A stretch of DNA of 64,000 nt. It comes from an uncultured Gelidibacter sp. (GTDB lineage: Bacteria > Bacteroidota > Bacteroidia > Flavobacteriales > Flavobacteriaceae). Shown here one piece after another: positions 14,998-25,488 of this stretch (its first letter is position 1; each line of letters begins with the position of its first letter). The translations under genes and the position numbers were made by a program. The notes below the pieces were generated by a model, which was given only the letters and a program-made list of their open reading frames with translations, was not told the origin of the DNA and ran no database searches. The stretch lies in NCBI RefSeq assembly GCF_947500795.1, contig NZ_CANMTE010000003.1, positions 62,001-126,000 of the forward strand. The letters run 5' to 3'.

Positions 14998-17900
14998 TTA
15001 GTCTTTAATAATGACCTTCTTATTTAAACTTCCTGAAGTGGTTTCTATTTTCACAACATAACTTCCATCAGGAACATTTTTAACTGGAATTCTCATTTCA
15101 GTAGACAAGGTCATATTGGTAGCATTCCATGCTTGAACTGTTTGACCAATAATATTGATTAAATACACTTGTTTTACATTTACATCATTTGGCGTTTGAA
15201 TAAAGATCTCATCCGTATTTTGTAAATATTTAACCACTACGTTTTCAAATTCTGAATCAATAACAGATAATGGTTTTTCTTCTTGAAACACTAAGAAGAA
15301 ACGTTTATCATAGTTCCCAGCCTCTAAAGTGATAGCAAAACTGGTATCGTTGATTTGGTGATACGTATCCAATGTAGAATCGTAAACAAATACATCTATA
15401 GCTTCACTGAAGTTTTCTAAATCTGTTAATTTAAATTCTACTTTACCTTCTTTTGCCAATTGCATTGCGAAAGGATACTTTTTAGCAGTATCAAATTGCC
15501 CGACGCCTTGAATCACGTATTTAGAATCATTGATTAACCATAGCAAATCGCTTGGGAAAGCGTCATTATTTAAAGCATCGTAACCATAATCTACGGCATC
15601 AGAAGCTTCATTGTTAGGTGTAAACGCTAACAACAAAGGTCGAGAAGCTCCTTCTGGTGTTTTAAATCTTAAACGAACCCGTTTTATAACGTCATCAATA
15701 TTGGGTGAGTTTGTAGAATTTGAATTTCTAAAAAATAGTGAGCCATCGTTAGCTGCTCCTGTTACTTTTTCCTTTTTAAATTCACGTTGACTATTATGAA
15801 AAACTACTTGTCCACCCATATCACTAGCTTTTACAAAAAAACCTTGTCCAACTGACACGTACCGTTCCGGTTTCCTTATACCATTAAGTTCCTGATCTTG
15901 CGCATAACCATCATCAGTGATTTTCGGTGTAACAGCTACAACTCCACCGCTTAAGGAATAGGTTGCATAACCCCCAACATATTCTCTTAAGATATGAGTG
16001 TTATTCGCTTCGTAATGCTCCCAAAAATATAAGATTCCAGTAATACTTCCCGAGGTATTTGGGTTGGCATTACTAGATTCACCGTCTGGATTAGTGGCTG
16101 GCATATTATCTCTAATGAATTCATTAGCATCTATAGCAGAAGCATATGGATTACCTACTAAAAGGTCATTACCTACGGGAATTTTATTCTTAATTGTACC
16201 ATTATTCGGTTTCCCAACAAAAACATAATTTTGAGTAGTACCACTACCTCTACCACTACCTTTCATAGTATACCCTAATCCTATTTTATTAGCCGTTTTA
16301 TCATTAATCCTCTTCCACCCTGTAAAATAATTAGAAATGGTATCGTAGGTTGTTAACCATCGTGTGCTTAATACAATTGGGGTGCCTGGTGCGCCATCAC
16401 GACCAGTTGTCCAGGTTATAGTGCCTGGATTTGCTGATACAGTTCCATCGTGTAGTACGCTCCCAATTTTAAAACTCTTTGAGTTAGCGCTACCTTCCAC
16501 TACCGGTGATCCCCAGTAGTTGTAGTTAAAGTGGTTGCCGGTACCTTGTTGATCACGTTCTAATTGTCCACTACTATCGTCATCCAAAATACTTCCTTCA
16601 GTCTGCACCATTTGTGACTCTCCTTTTAAATCAATAAGACCATTTAATTTTAGATAATGCGTAATCCATAAACCTTGACCAGTCCCCGTGCCATCAGCTC
16701 CAGTATTTCCTTCCATTGTTAATTCACCAGATTCTGAAATTAAACCTAATAAGGTGATGTCTCGTGCACCCGATGAAATATTATGCGCAGTTCTGACGAT
16801 ATTCCAATCAATTGGGTCACCATTCACACCAGTACTATTTGGGATACCCCAAACATCAGGTTCTAACCAGGTAGATTTAATATCCCAATCACTATTTGCT
16901 GCTGATTTATAAGGTAGTGGGGCCGTGTTTTCCTGTAGCGTTGTCATATTCCTCAACTTGCCATTTACAGTACCAGCCAGGTTAGGCGTATATCCACCAT
17001 TCAAAATATCGTTGGAAAGTAATTTATAATAACCCGCAAGGCTTGTATAAGGGAGTCCTGGTGCAGGCATAGGAATTTCTACACCAATATTTGGACCTGG
17101 TTGTAATCTCTGGTTCATTAAGAATCGAATTTGTTCTTGAGAAATATTTCCATTCCAAATGCGCACTTCTTCTATCCATCCGGAAAAAAAGTTTGTTGCA
17201 TTAGGAGGCGACCATTTTGCACCAATAAAGGATCGACTTGTTCCTGTGGTGCTAATTGTTGTACCGGTATCAATACCATCTAAATATAATTTTCCATTGC
17301 TATCAACAGCTATGTGATACCATCTGTTATTTGGAATAACACCTGGTAGGTCGGACATATTAATTTCCCTATTTTTAGTACTTATTATTGTACCTGTAGA
17401 AGCCTTAGGACGAATCCATGCTTCTATACTATAATCTCCAGTATAGTCACCAAGATCTACAAAATCATCTTTACCATCGAAATCAAGGGCAACACAATTT
17501 TGTACATTTATTGTAATTGCTGTAAAGTTAATTGGACATTTGCTCGCATCTCTACCATCGTTGACGCTGCGGCTCATTGTCCATCTTAGGGTATAAGCTC
17601 CTTCATTAGGTGCATTAAAAATTGCATTTGGATTTTTAATAGGATCCGAAGTATCATTTGGATCTGGATTGGAAAAAGAATATCCTGAATGTTCTGGACC
17701 TACAACTTCCCAGAATGGAGCGTCATAACCGTCTGGTGTTGGGAACGTAAGACTATTCCCCTGCTTCGATCCCTTTAATTCTGCTTTTAATTGGAAATTG
17801 TTTTTTCCGCATGCTGCTACAGGCGGCGCTGTAGCAGTTGACGTATAGTTGTCGAAAACGTAAACATTAACAGTTTCGGAGTTATTAGGATCTGCACTTC

Positions 17901-20900
17901 TACATTCCGTTCCATCATCTGTCACTAAAAAAGAGGTGATTTTAAATGTATTTAACCCAATTTTATCTGGTGTCACGGTTATATTTTGCTGGTTCTTTAC
18001 GGTTATTACCTCCCCCTGAGCATTGGTATAAGTCCAAACTGAGGAAATATTAAGCGGAGGATTTGGGAGAGCAATTTGGTCAATTGCCCAAGAGCTGGCA
18101 GCATTACCAATATATCTAAATCTAATTTTTAAATTAGTCTGACCTACATAATCTTGCAAATCAATCGTAGTCGGGTTTAAACCGTTATGATTCCCAGAAT
18201 CTGCGGCTCCCGATATTTTACTTAAAAGAACGTCATAATTTGCGCCACCGTCCAAAGACAATTCAATAATTGCTTGAGCACCGGCGGTCAAAACATAAGC
18301 TTGATTAAACTTGAGAGTAAGCTCAGATAATCCTAAAGTATTAAATACTGGGGTTTGCATAATAGAATTAAGATTACCCCTAACAATTGCGAATTTTTTG
18401 TCAGGTGAATCATATTCTGTACCATTAAAGGATTTTGGGCCATTTGTTAATGCCCATGGCCCTGGTTTGGTAGCATCGCCATTTGCAGGAAGGCAATTAC
18501 CACAACCGTCCACTAACCACCCGTCAGGATTTCCACTATTAAAAGAGCCACCATCAGCGATTTGAGTATTGGTAGAGTAGTTTAATTGCGAAGTTAATTG
18601 TACCGGTGTTCCAAAACAGACTTCTGAAAAACTAGCTTTAACGGGACTTGGTTTTATATCAGCAGGAATCACACTAATCACCGCAAATTTAGAGTAAGTT
18701 AAGCCGCAGGATCCACTGGAAATAACGGCTCTAAATAAGGTCGTTTTAGTTAAACCCGAATATCCAGAATAAGAGTAAGTATTCTCTGTATTTGGAATAT
18801 CTGTCCAAGAAGTTGCAACGGAAGGATTATCTGTTTTTTGCCATTTTAGAACTGTTCCAGTTGCACCAGTAAGTTCGATAGCTCTCGAAGTGCCTGAAGT
18901 TGCATTATGACACACTAAATATGTTGACTTGTTGAGACCATCAAAAAGCAATTGGCCTCCAACAGGTTTTGGATCTATTTTTATAGTCCCAGTTATAGGT
19001 TCTACACTGCATCCCCCGGTTAGTGTGATGGTATAAGTTGTTGGACCACCTGCTGCAGTTGGAGTTCCACTTATTTTAACTGTATTGTTTACCCAAGTAC
19101 CGGTAACACCAGCTGGTAATCCAGAAAATGTAGCTCCAGTAGCACCAGTGGTGGCATAGGTAATATCGGTAAGCGGTGAATTAATACAAACGGACTGTGC
19201 ATTCGTACCCGAAGCTGAAGTTAGCGTAATTGTATTAGAGGGTTTAACAGTAATTGTCCCCTTTGGCTTCTCTCCACTACATGCCCCAGTAAGAGTTACT
19301 GTATAATTAAATGAACCAACTTCAGTAGGCTTGCCACTGATGGTAACAACATTATCTGACCATGTACCTGTTACTCCTGCTGGTAATCCAGAAAATGAAG
19401 CACCAGTAGCATCAGTGGTGGCATAAGTAATAGCCGTAATCTGAGTATCAGTACAAACGGATTGAGCATTTGTACCCGAAGCTGAAGTTAGCGAAAATGT
19501 ATTAGTTGGATCGACATTAATTGTCCCTGTTATAGGTTCTATACTGCATCCCCCGGTTAGTGTGACGGTATAAGGTGTTGGACCAACTGCTGCAGTCGGG
19601 GTTCCGCTTATTTTAACAGTATTATTTACCCAAGTTCCGGTAACGCCAGCTGGTAATCCTGAAAATGTAGCTCCAGTAGCACCCGTGGTGGCATAGGTGA
19701 TATCAGTTAGCGGAGTATTTTTACAAACGGATTGTGCATCTGTACCCGAAGCTGAAGTTAGCGTAAATGAATTAGTTGGATCGACATTAATTGTCCCTGT
19801 AATAGGTTCTACACTGCATCCCCCGGTTAGTGTGACGGTATAAATTGTTGTACCTGCTGCAGTCGGGGATCCGCTTATTTTAACAGTATTGTTTACCCAA
19901 GTTCCGGTAACGCCAGCTGGTAATCCTGAAAATGTTGCTCCAGTAGCACCAGTGGTGGCATAGGTGATATCAGTTAGCGAAGTATTAATACAAACGGATT
20001 GTGCATCTGTACCCGAAGCTGAAGTTAGCGAAAATGTATTAGTTGGATCGACATTAATTGTCCCTGTAATAGGTTCTACACTGCATCCCCCGGTTAGTGT
20101 GACGGTATAAGTTGTTGGACCACCTGCTGCAGTCGGGGTTCCGCTTATTTTAACAGTATTGTTTACCCAATTTCCGGTAACGCCCGCTGGTAATCCTGAA
20201 AATGTAGCTCCAGTAGCACCAGTGGTGGCATAGGTAATATCAGTTAGCGGAGTATTAATACAAACGGATTGTGCATCTGTACCCGAAGCAGAAGTTAGCG
20301 TAATTGTATTAGATGGATCGACACTAATTGTCCCTGTTATTTCTACGTCACCACACCCCCCGGTAAGAGTGACCGTATAATTAAATGGACCACCAACTTC
20401 AGTAGGTATGCCATTTATTTTAACTGTATTGTTTGCCCAAGTACCGGTAATGCCTGCTGGTAATCCAGAAAACGAAGCTCCAGTAGCACCAGTGGTAGCA
20501 TACGTGATTTCGGTAAGTGATGTATTAAAACATATGTTCTGATTGTCTGTATTTACAGCTGAGGTAAGTGTTATAGTGTTGTTAGGATTTACTTTGAGAT
20601 AAGTAGGCTTTGATATGGTTTGTGGACACGCACCATCCGTAGCACTGACTACCACATCGTAACTTCCGGAATTGCCTTCTGTTGCATTGGTAAAAGTTAA
20701 GGTGTTGGTATTAACACCTGAAACAGCTCCACTATTAGAAATCGAAACCCCACCTTTCCTCCATTGATAACTGAGTCCTGTTCCTGTGGCTGCAACTGAA
20801 AGCGACGTGCTAGTACCTGCACAAATTTCCTTGTCATCCGGCTGAGTTGTAATTTCAATATCTTCATTCACATTAATTTCCGCATTAGCTGAAGTTACTT

Positions 20901-23900
20901 CTCCACAGGGCGCAGCTCCTTTTACGAGAACTGTATAGGTTCCTGCATCACCTAATGTTGCTTGGCTAATATTTAATGTAGCACCCATTACTCCAATAGA
21001 ACTACCATTCTTAAACCATTCATAGGTAAGACCTGTACCCGTAGTGGATACGGATAAACTCACAGGGAATCCGGAACAAACGGTTTGAGATTCTGTTGGC
21101 TGTGCTGTAATTGTTATCTCTTGATTTATTGTCAGCGTTTTGGTTGACACTGCATCTGCACAAGGGGTATTACCTGTAGCTGAAAGTATTAAGGTAACAG
21201 GGCCTTTTTCACCACTGCCAGGTGTGTAAGTCGCTGTAGTAAGAGAAGTAGGGTTTGTAATTGTTCCCGTGCCGTTAGATGTCCAGATAATGCCTGTATT
21301 ATTGGTAGCTGATGATCCTGTTGTAATATTAACTGCAACATTCGAACAGGTACTTATCGCTGTTCCCGCCACTGCCGTCGCAGCTTGTGATATTGTCAAT
21401 GTTTTAGTTGACACTGCATCTGCACAAGGGGTATTCCCTGTAGCTGTAAGTGTTAAAGTAACAGGGCCTGTTTCACCACTGCCAGGTGTGTAAGTGGCCG
21501 TAGTAAGAGAAGTAGGGTTTGTAATTGTTCCCGTTCCGTTAGATGTCCAGATAATGCCTGTATTATTGGTAGCTGATGATCCTGTTGTAATGTTAACTGC
21601 AACATTCGAACAGGCAGTTATGGCGGTACCGGCATCTGCCGTTGCAGCTTGTGATATTGTCAATGTTTTAGTTGACACTGCATCTGCACAAGGGGTATTC
21701 CCTGTAGCTGTAAGTGTTAAGGTAACAGGGCCTGTTTCACCACTGCCAGGTGTGTAAGTGGCCGTAGTAAGAGAAGTAGGGTTTGTAATTGTTCCCGTGC
21801 CGTTAGATGTCCAGTAAACTCCTGCATTATTGGATGCAGATGATCCAGCCGTAATATTAACTGCAACATTCGAACAGGTACTTATCGCTGTTCCCGCCAC
21901 TGCCGTCGCAGCTTGTGATATTGTCAATGTTTTAGTTGACACCGCATCTGCACAAGGGGTTTTCCCTGTAGCTGTAAGTGTTAAGGTAACAGGGCCTGTT
22001 TCACCACTACCTGGTGTGTACGTGGCTGTAGTAAGGGAAGTAGGGTTTGCAATTGTTCCAGTTCCGTTAGATGTCCAGTAAACTCCTGCATTATTGGATG
22101 CAGATGATCCAGCCGTAATATTAACTGCAGTATTAGAACACGATGCTACGGCTGTGCCAGCATATGAAGAGGCTTGCGGAATAACCGTTAAAATCATTTG
22201 ATCTGTATCGACACCACCATTGCATGAACCACCAACGGGGTTTGGAGTAAGCGTTAAAGTAACTGTCCCATTGGTAATATTAGGGGTATAAGTAGCCGTA
22301 GCATTATTGCTATTAACATTGGAAAATGTACCTGAACCTGCAGACCAAGTTCCACTAGAAGCCGCACCGAGTAAAGTTCCTGTTAAAGTTATTGATTCCC
22401 CTGAACATATGCTTTGATCAGAACCTGCATTAACTGCTGCGAATTTATCTATTTTAAATTTACCAGAATCTCTTTTACTACTTAAACCACAACTATTTTC
22501 AGCTTGCACTGAAACAATTTGATTAGGTGCATTTGCAGCGTTTCCTGTAATATCAACCGTTATAGACCTTGTGCCAGTTCCTGAAGTAATTACCCAACCG
22601 ATTGGCAAGGTCCATTTGTAGTTTGTAGCATTCGGTACGGCCGCAACTGAAAAACTATAGGTTGCTACAGGACAAATTGATGATGGAGCATTTGTTGTTA
22701 TTGCTCCCGGTGTTGCTGGGGCTCCGCTGTAGACGGTCATCAAAATACTATTAGTACTTGTAACTGTCGCCGGCGACGCACAAGTAGCATTTGAAGTCAT
22801 AGCAACAGTAATTGTAGAAGGATTTTCCAGTGATGTTGGGGTATATGTAGAGCTAGTTGCTCCAGGTATATTTATTCCATTTCTTTTCCATTGATAGGTT
22901 GGAGTACCTCCACCATTTGTAGGAGTTGCAGTAAACGTTACTGGAGTTCCAGAGCTTGAGCAGATAGAAGTTGAAGTTGAAGTTATTTCAACTGAAGGTA
23001 TTACCGTAGGATTAACAACAACATTTGTCGTTCCTACATTACTTGTACATCCAGACACAGTAGCTGTCACACTATATGTACCAGCCATCTTAGCTGTTGC
23101 ATTTGCAATGCTCGGGTTTTGAAGAGTACTTGTAAAACCATTTGGCCCGGTCCAATAATATGTGGCACCTGAAATGGTACTTGCTGATAGATTAATTATT
23201 CCTCCTGCACAGACTGGACCATTACTATTAGCAGTTGGCGCAGATGGAATTGGATTTACAACAACATTTGTTGTTCCTGCAGGACTTGTACATCCAAATA
23301 CTGTAGTTGTCACACTATAAGTGCCTGACTTCGCCACAGATGCATCTAAAATACTCGGATTTTGAAGAGTACTTGTAAAACCATTTGGCCCGGTCCAATA
23401 ATATGTGGCACCTGAAATGGTACTTGCTGATAGATTAATTGTTCCTCCTGCACAGACTGGACCATTACTATTAGCAGTTGGCGGAGATGGAATTGGATTT
23501 ACAACAACATTTGTTGTTCCTGCAGGACTTGTACATCCAGATACTGTAGTTGTCACACTATAAGTACCTGACTTCGCCACAGTTGCCCCTAAAATACTCG
23601 GATTTTGAAGAGTACTTGTAAAACCATCTGGACCAGTCCAATAATATGTTGCACCTACAATGGTAGGAGCTGTCAGGTTAATTGTACCGCCGACACACAC
23701 TGGACTATTACTATTAGCAGTTGGTGCAGATGGAATTGGATTTACATTAACATCTGTCGTACCTGCACTACTTGTACATCCCAATACAGTAGCTGTCACG
23801 CTATAAGTACCTGCCATCGCAGCAGTTGCGCCTGAAATGCTCGGATTTTGAAGAGTACTTGTAAAACCATTTGGCCCAGTCCAGGAATATGTTGCACCTT

Positions 23901-25161
23901 CAATGGTAGTCGCTGTTAGATTAATTGTACCTCCTGAACACACTGCACCATCATTATCAGCCTTAGGTGCAGGTGTAACTGGATTTACAATTACATTTGT
24001 CGAACCTGCCTCGCTTGTACATCCAGATACAGTAGCGGTCACACTATAAGCACCCTCCATCTCGGAAGTAACATTTGAAATGCTCAGATTTTGAGAAGTA
24101 CTTGTAAAACCATTTGGCCCGGTCCAGGAATATGTTGCACCAGTAATGTTGCTCGCTGTTAGATTAAAGGTTCCTCCTACGCACACTGGACCATTATTGT
24201 TAGCAATAGGGGTAGGTGGAATTGGATTTACAACAACGTTGGTGGTACCAGCATTACTCGTACATCCAGATACAGTAGCTTGCACACTATATGGACCAGC
24301 CATAGCAGCCGTTGCAGTTGGAATGCTCGGATTTTGAAGAGTACTTGTAAAACCATTTGGCCCGGTCCAATAATATGTGGCACCTGAAATGGGACTTGCC
24401 GCTAGATTAATTGTTCCTCCTGCACAGACTGGACCATTACTATTAGCAGTTGGCGCAGATGGAATTGGATTTACCTTCATTGTAAGTTGATCAGTTACAG
24501 TATTCTCTGTTCCACAGCCCGCGATATCAGATGTTAAAATCACACTAACAACAGACCCGTCTAACAATTTATTAGGGGGATTGTCGGAAGGCGAATACGT
24601 GTACGTAGAGCTATTAGTTCCAACAATCAGACCGTTAAGTCGCCATTGATATTTAGGATTACTACCTCCATTTTCTGGAGTTGCGGTAAATGTTACCGAA
24701 TCTCCTTCACAAATTGTATTTTCCGAAGCATCTGAGGAAATTTCAACAGAAGCGGTACAAACATAGGGCCCAGTGAACTCCTCTGTCATTAAATTAGAAC
24801 TCGAAACAGTAGACATTGCAGAGGCAAGAGAGTTTAATCCACTTCTATAAAGGAAATGCGTCTCCTGTTTATATAATTTCGTTTGAGCAAGATTTACAAA
24901 CAATTGTTGGGATGACGTAAAACCAGACACATCTAAATTCTTACTGACATGGTTTAACGCATTATAATCGAAACGTAAAGATTCAATCTTAGTTGGATTT
25001 TCAATAGTAAGAAAACCAGGAGACTCAAAATTCAGATAATACGTTCCCGCGACCTTATGTTGAGTAAAAAAATCATTATTATAAAATGAATTCCCTAAGG
25101 CTACATTACTCAGTAAAAGAAGTAATACACATTTAAAAAATTGGGAGTAGTAGTTTTTCAT
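14998..25161 (-). CDS. Giant repetitive T9SS-secreted surface protein (Ig-like repeats, LamG, sorting domain)
   Basis: A 3387-residue exported protein. A signal peptide (about 1-23, ending NVALG) leads to a unique N-terminal region and an Ig-like domain (about 145-230). Then come six copies of an 81-residue repeat (about 230-720: PVCAGG, YWTGPNGFTST, VSGCTS) and more Ig-like domains. Next are four copies of an 88-residue repeat (about 1000-1345), two Ig-like domains, and six copies of an 89/90-residue repeat (about 1520-2057: FSGLPAGVTGTW). A jelly-roll segment (about 2200-2370) and a LamG-type domain (about 2555-2720, LDFDGKDDFVDLGDY) follow. The end (about 3307-3387) is a T9SS type A sorting domain: YLINIIGQTVQAW, then VPDGSYVVKIET. 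It is probably a cell-surface adhesin. Most repeats hold paired Cys residues. Confidence 0.93.
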   Translation of the reverse strand: MKNYYSQFFKCVLLLLLSNVALGNSFYNNDFFTQHKVAGTYYLNFESPGFLTIENPTKIESLRFDYNALNHVSKNLDVSGFTSSQQLFVNLAQTKLYKQETHFLYRSGLNSLASAMSTVSSSNLMTEEFTGPYVCTASVEISSDASENTICEGDSVTFTATPENGGSNPKYQWRLNGLIVGTNSSTYTYSPSDNPPNKLLDGSVVSVILTSDIAGCGTENTVTDQLTMKVNPIPSAPTANSNGPVCAGGTINLAASPISGATYYWTGPNGFTSTLQNPSIPTATAAMAGPYSVQATVSGCTSNAGTTNVVVNPIPPTPIANNNGPVCVGGTFNLTASNITGATYSWTGPNGFTSTSQNLSISNVTSEMEGAYSVTATVSGCTSEAGSTNVIVNPVTPAPKADNDGAVCSGGTINLTATTIEGATYSWTGPNGFTSTLQNPSISGATAAMAGTYSVTATVLGCTSSAGTTDVNVNPIPSAPTANSNSPVCVGGTINLTAPTIVGATYYWTGPDGFTSTLQNPSILGATVAKSGTYSVTTTVSGCTSPAGTTNVVVNPIPSPPTANSNGPVCAGGTINLSASTISGATYYWTGPNGFTSTLQNPSILDASVAKSGTYSVTTTVFGCTSPAGTTNVVVNPIPSAPTANSNGPVCAGGIINLSASTISGATYYWTGPNGFTSTLQNPSIANATAKMAGTYSVTATVSGCTSNVGTTNVVVNPTVIPSVEITSTSTSICSSSGTPVTFTATPTNGGGTPTYQWKRNGINIPGATSSTYTPTSLENPSTITVAMTSNATCASPATVTSTNSILMTVYSGAPATPGAITTNAPSSICPVATYSFSVAAVPNATNYKWTLPIGWVITSGTGTRSITVDITGNAANAPNQIVSVQAENSCGLSSKRDSGKFKIDKFAAVNAGSDQSICSGESITLTGTLLGAASSGTWSAGSGTFSNVNSNNATATYTPNITNGTVTLTLTPNPVGGSCNGGVDTDQMILTVIPQASSYAGTAVASCSNTAVNITAGSSASNNAGVYWTSNGTGTIANPTSLTTATYTPGSGETGPVTLTLTATGKTPCADAVSTKTLTISQAATAVAGTAISTCSNVAVNITAGSSASNNAGVYWTSNGTGTITNPTSLTTATYTPGSGETGPVTLTLTATGNTPCADAVSTKTLTISQAATADAGTAITACSNVAVNITTGSSATNNTGIIWTSNGTGTITNPTSLTTATYTPGSGETGPVTLTLTATGNTPCADAVSTKTLTISQAATAVAGTAISTCSNVAVNITTGSSATNNTGIIWTSNGTGTITNPTSLTTATYTPGSGEKGPVTLILSATGNTPCADAVSTKTLTINQEITITAQPTESQTVCSGFPVSLSVSTTGTGLTYEWFKNGSSIGVMGATLNISQATLGDAGTYTVLVKGAAPCGEVTSANAEINVNEDIEITTQPDDKEICAGTSTSLSVAATGTGLSYQWRKGGVSISNSGAVSGVNTNTLTFTNATEGNSGSYDVVVSATDGACPQTISKPTYLKVNPNNTITLTSAVNTDNQNICFNTSLTEITYATTGATGASFSGLPAGITGTWANNTVKINGIPTEVGGPFNYTVTLTGGCGDVEITGTISVDPSNTITLTSASGTDAQSVCINTPLTDITYATTGATGATFSGLPAGVTGNWVNNTVKISGTPTAAGGPTTYTVTLTGGCSVEPITGTINVDPTNTFSLTSASGTDAQSVCINTSLTDITYATTGATGATFSGLPAGVTGTWVNNTVKISGSPTAAGTTIYTVTLTGGCSVEPITGTINVDPTNSFTLTSASGTDAQSVCKNTPLTDITYATTGATGATFSGLPAGVTGTWVNNTVKISGTPTAAVGPTPYTVTLTGGCSIEPITGTINVDPTNTFSLTSASGTNAQSVCTDTQITAITYATTDATGASFSGLPAGVTGTWSDNVVTISGKPTEVGSFNYTVTLTGACSGEKPKGTITVKPSNTITLTSASGTNAQSVCINSPLTDITYATTGATGATFSGLPAGVTGTWVNNTVKISGTPTAAGGPTTYTITLTGGCSVEPITGTIKIDPKPVGGQLLFDGLNKSTYLVCHNATSGTSRAIELTGATGTVLKWQKTDNPSVATSWTDIPNTENTYSYSGYSGLTKTTLFRAVISSGSCGLTYSKFAVISVIPADIKPSPVKASFSEVCFGTPVQLTSQLNYSTNTQIADGGSFNSGNPDGWLVDGCGNCLPANGDATKPGPWALTNGPKSFNGTEYDSPDKKFAIVRGNLNSIMQTPVFNTLGLSELTLKFNQAYVLTAGAQAIIELSLDGGANYDVLLSKISGAADSGNHNGLNPTTIDLQDYVGQTNLKIRFRYIGNAASSWAIDQIALPNPPLNISSVWTYTNAQGEVITVKNQQNITVTPDKIGLNTFKITSFLVTDDGTECRSADPNNSETVNVYVFDNYTSTATAPPVAACGKNNFQLKAELKGSKQGNSLTFPTPDGYDAPFWEVVGPEHSGYSFSNPDPNDTSDPIKNPNAIFNAPNEGAYTLRWTMSRSVNDGRDASKCPINFTAITINVQNCVALDFDGKDDFVDLGDYTGDYSIEAWIRPKASTGTIISTKNREINMSDLPGVIPNNRWYHIAVDSNGKLYLDGIDTGTTISTTGTSRSFIGAKWSPPNATNFFSGWIEEVRIWNGNISQEQIRFLMNQRLQPGPNIGVEIPMPAPGLPYTSLAGYYKLLSNDILNGGYTPNLAGTVNGKLRNMTTLQENTAPLPYKSAANSDWDIKSTWLEPDVWGIPNSTGVNGDPIDWNIVRTAHNISSGARDITLLGLISESGELTMEGNTGADGTGTGQGLWITHYLKLNGLIDLKGESQMVQTEGSILDDDSSGQLERDQQGTGNHFNYNYWGSPVVEGSANSKSFKIGSVLHDGTVSANPGTITWTTGRDGAPGTPIVLSTRWLTTYDTISNYFTGWKRINDKTANKIGLGYTMKGSGRGSGTTQNYVFVGKPNNGTIKNKIPVGNDLLVGNPYASAIDANEFIRDNMPATNPDGESSNANPNTSGSITGILYFWEHYEANNTHILREYVGGYATYSLSGGVVAVTPKITDDGYAQDQELNGIRKPERYVSVGQGFFVKASDMGGQVVFHNSQREFKKEKVTGAANDGSLFFRNSNSTNSPNIDDVIKRVRLRFKTPEGASRPLLLAFTPNNEASDAVDYGYDALNNDAFPSDLLWLINDSKYVIQGVGQFDTAKKYPFAMQLAKEGKVEFKLTDLENFSEAIDVFVYDSTLDTYHQINDTSFAITLEAGNYDKRFFLVFQEEKPLSVIDSEFENVVVKYLQNTDEIFIQTPNDVNVKQVYLINIIGQTVQAWNATNMTLSTEMRIPVKNVPDGSYVVKIETTSGSLNKKVIIKD
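18985..20600 (-). repeat. Six tandem 267/270-bp coding repeats in the adhesin gene
   Basis: Matching landmark bases recur near 19010, 19280, 19547, 19817, 20084 and about 20354, so the unit alternates between 270 and 267 bp (90 or 89 codons). Copies 2-4 in reading order are nearly identical over long stretches. Confidence 0.88.
21130..22165 (-). repeat. Four tandem 264-bp coding repeats in the adhesin gene
   Basis: The string GGTGTGTA recurs at 21221, 21485, 21749 and 22013, an exact 264-bp period (88 codons). The copies are almost identical in DNA, including silent positions, pointing to recent duplication or gene conversion. Confidence 0.93.
22990..24475 (-). repeat. Six tandem 243-bp coding repeats in the adhesin gene
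   Basis: A common landmark recurs at 23131, 23374, 23617, 23860, 24103 and 24346, an exact 243-bp period (81 codons). Copies differ more than in the 264-bp set, except for the near-identical pair covering about 23110-23490. Confidence 0.93.
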
Positions 25162-25429
25162 ATCATAGAATTATGGTAAATGACATTAATCTCTTAAATA
25201 TCATATAATTATTTAAAATAACCATGATATGTTAAAATTATTCGTCGAAATGCTAGTTAACCGTTAATGAGGGAGATACGAATTTATACTAATGCTGTAC
25301 GGGAAGGAAATTTTGTCGACAAAGTGCAATTATAGTCTTTAAATGTCACTATTTTACCCCTTATTTCTCAAAAATTTTAACATAATTTTTAATAATTGAA
25401 AAAGTTAGGATTCAGACTCTATAAAATAC
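25162..25429. other. Upstream region of the giant adhesin gene, no clear promoter
   Basis: AT-rich spacer between the pepD terminator and the adhesin start. I found no TAnnTTTG match on the minus strand. The adhesin promoter is therefore unidentified and may depend on another sigma factor. Confidence 0.5.
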
Positions 25430-25462
25430 AAAAAGAGGTTATAGCAACTATAACCTCTTTTA
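25430..25462 (-). terminator. Rho-independent terminator of pepD
   Basis: Inverted repeat AAAAGAGGTTATA / TATAACCTCTTTT with a five-base loop, 27 bases past the pepD stop; T-rich on the minus strand. Confidence 0.9.
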
Positions 25463-25488
25463 TACTTTAAAAATAGATATCGTCTATC

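Noticed and set aside
21269-22081. Three open frames on the plus strand inside the adhesin gene, similar to each other
   Set aside because: They are mirror images of the 264-bp coding repeats on the minus strand. They repeat only because the real gene repeats, and have no start signals of their own.
22990-24475. Possible CRISPR or transposon repeats in the 243-bp array
   Set aside because: Repeats are in frame, code for Ig-like modules and sit inside one continuous gene.
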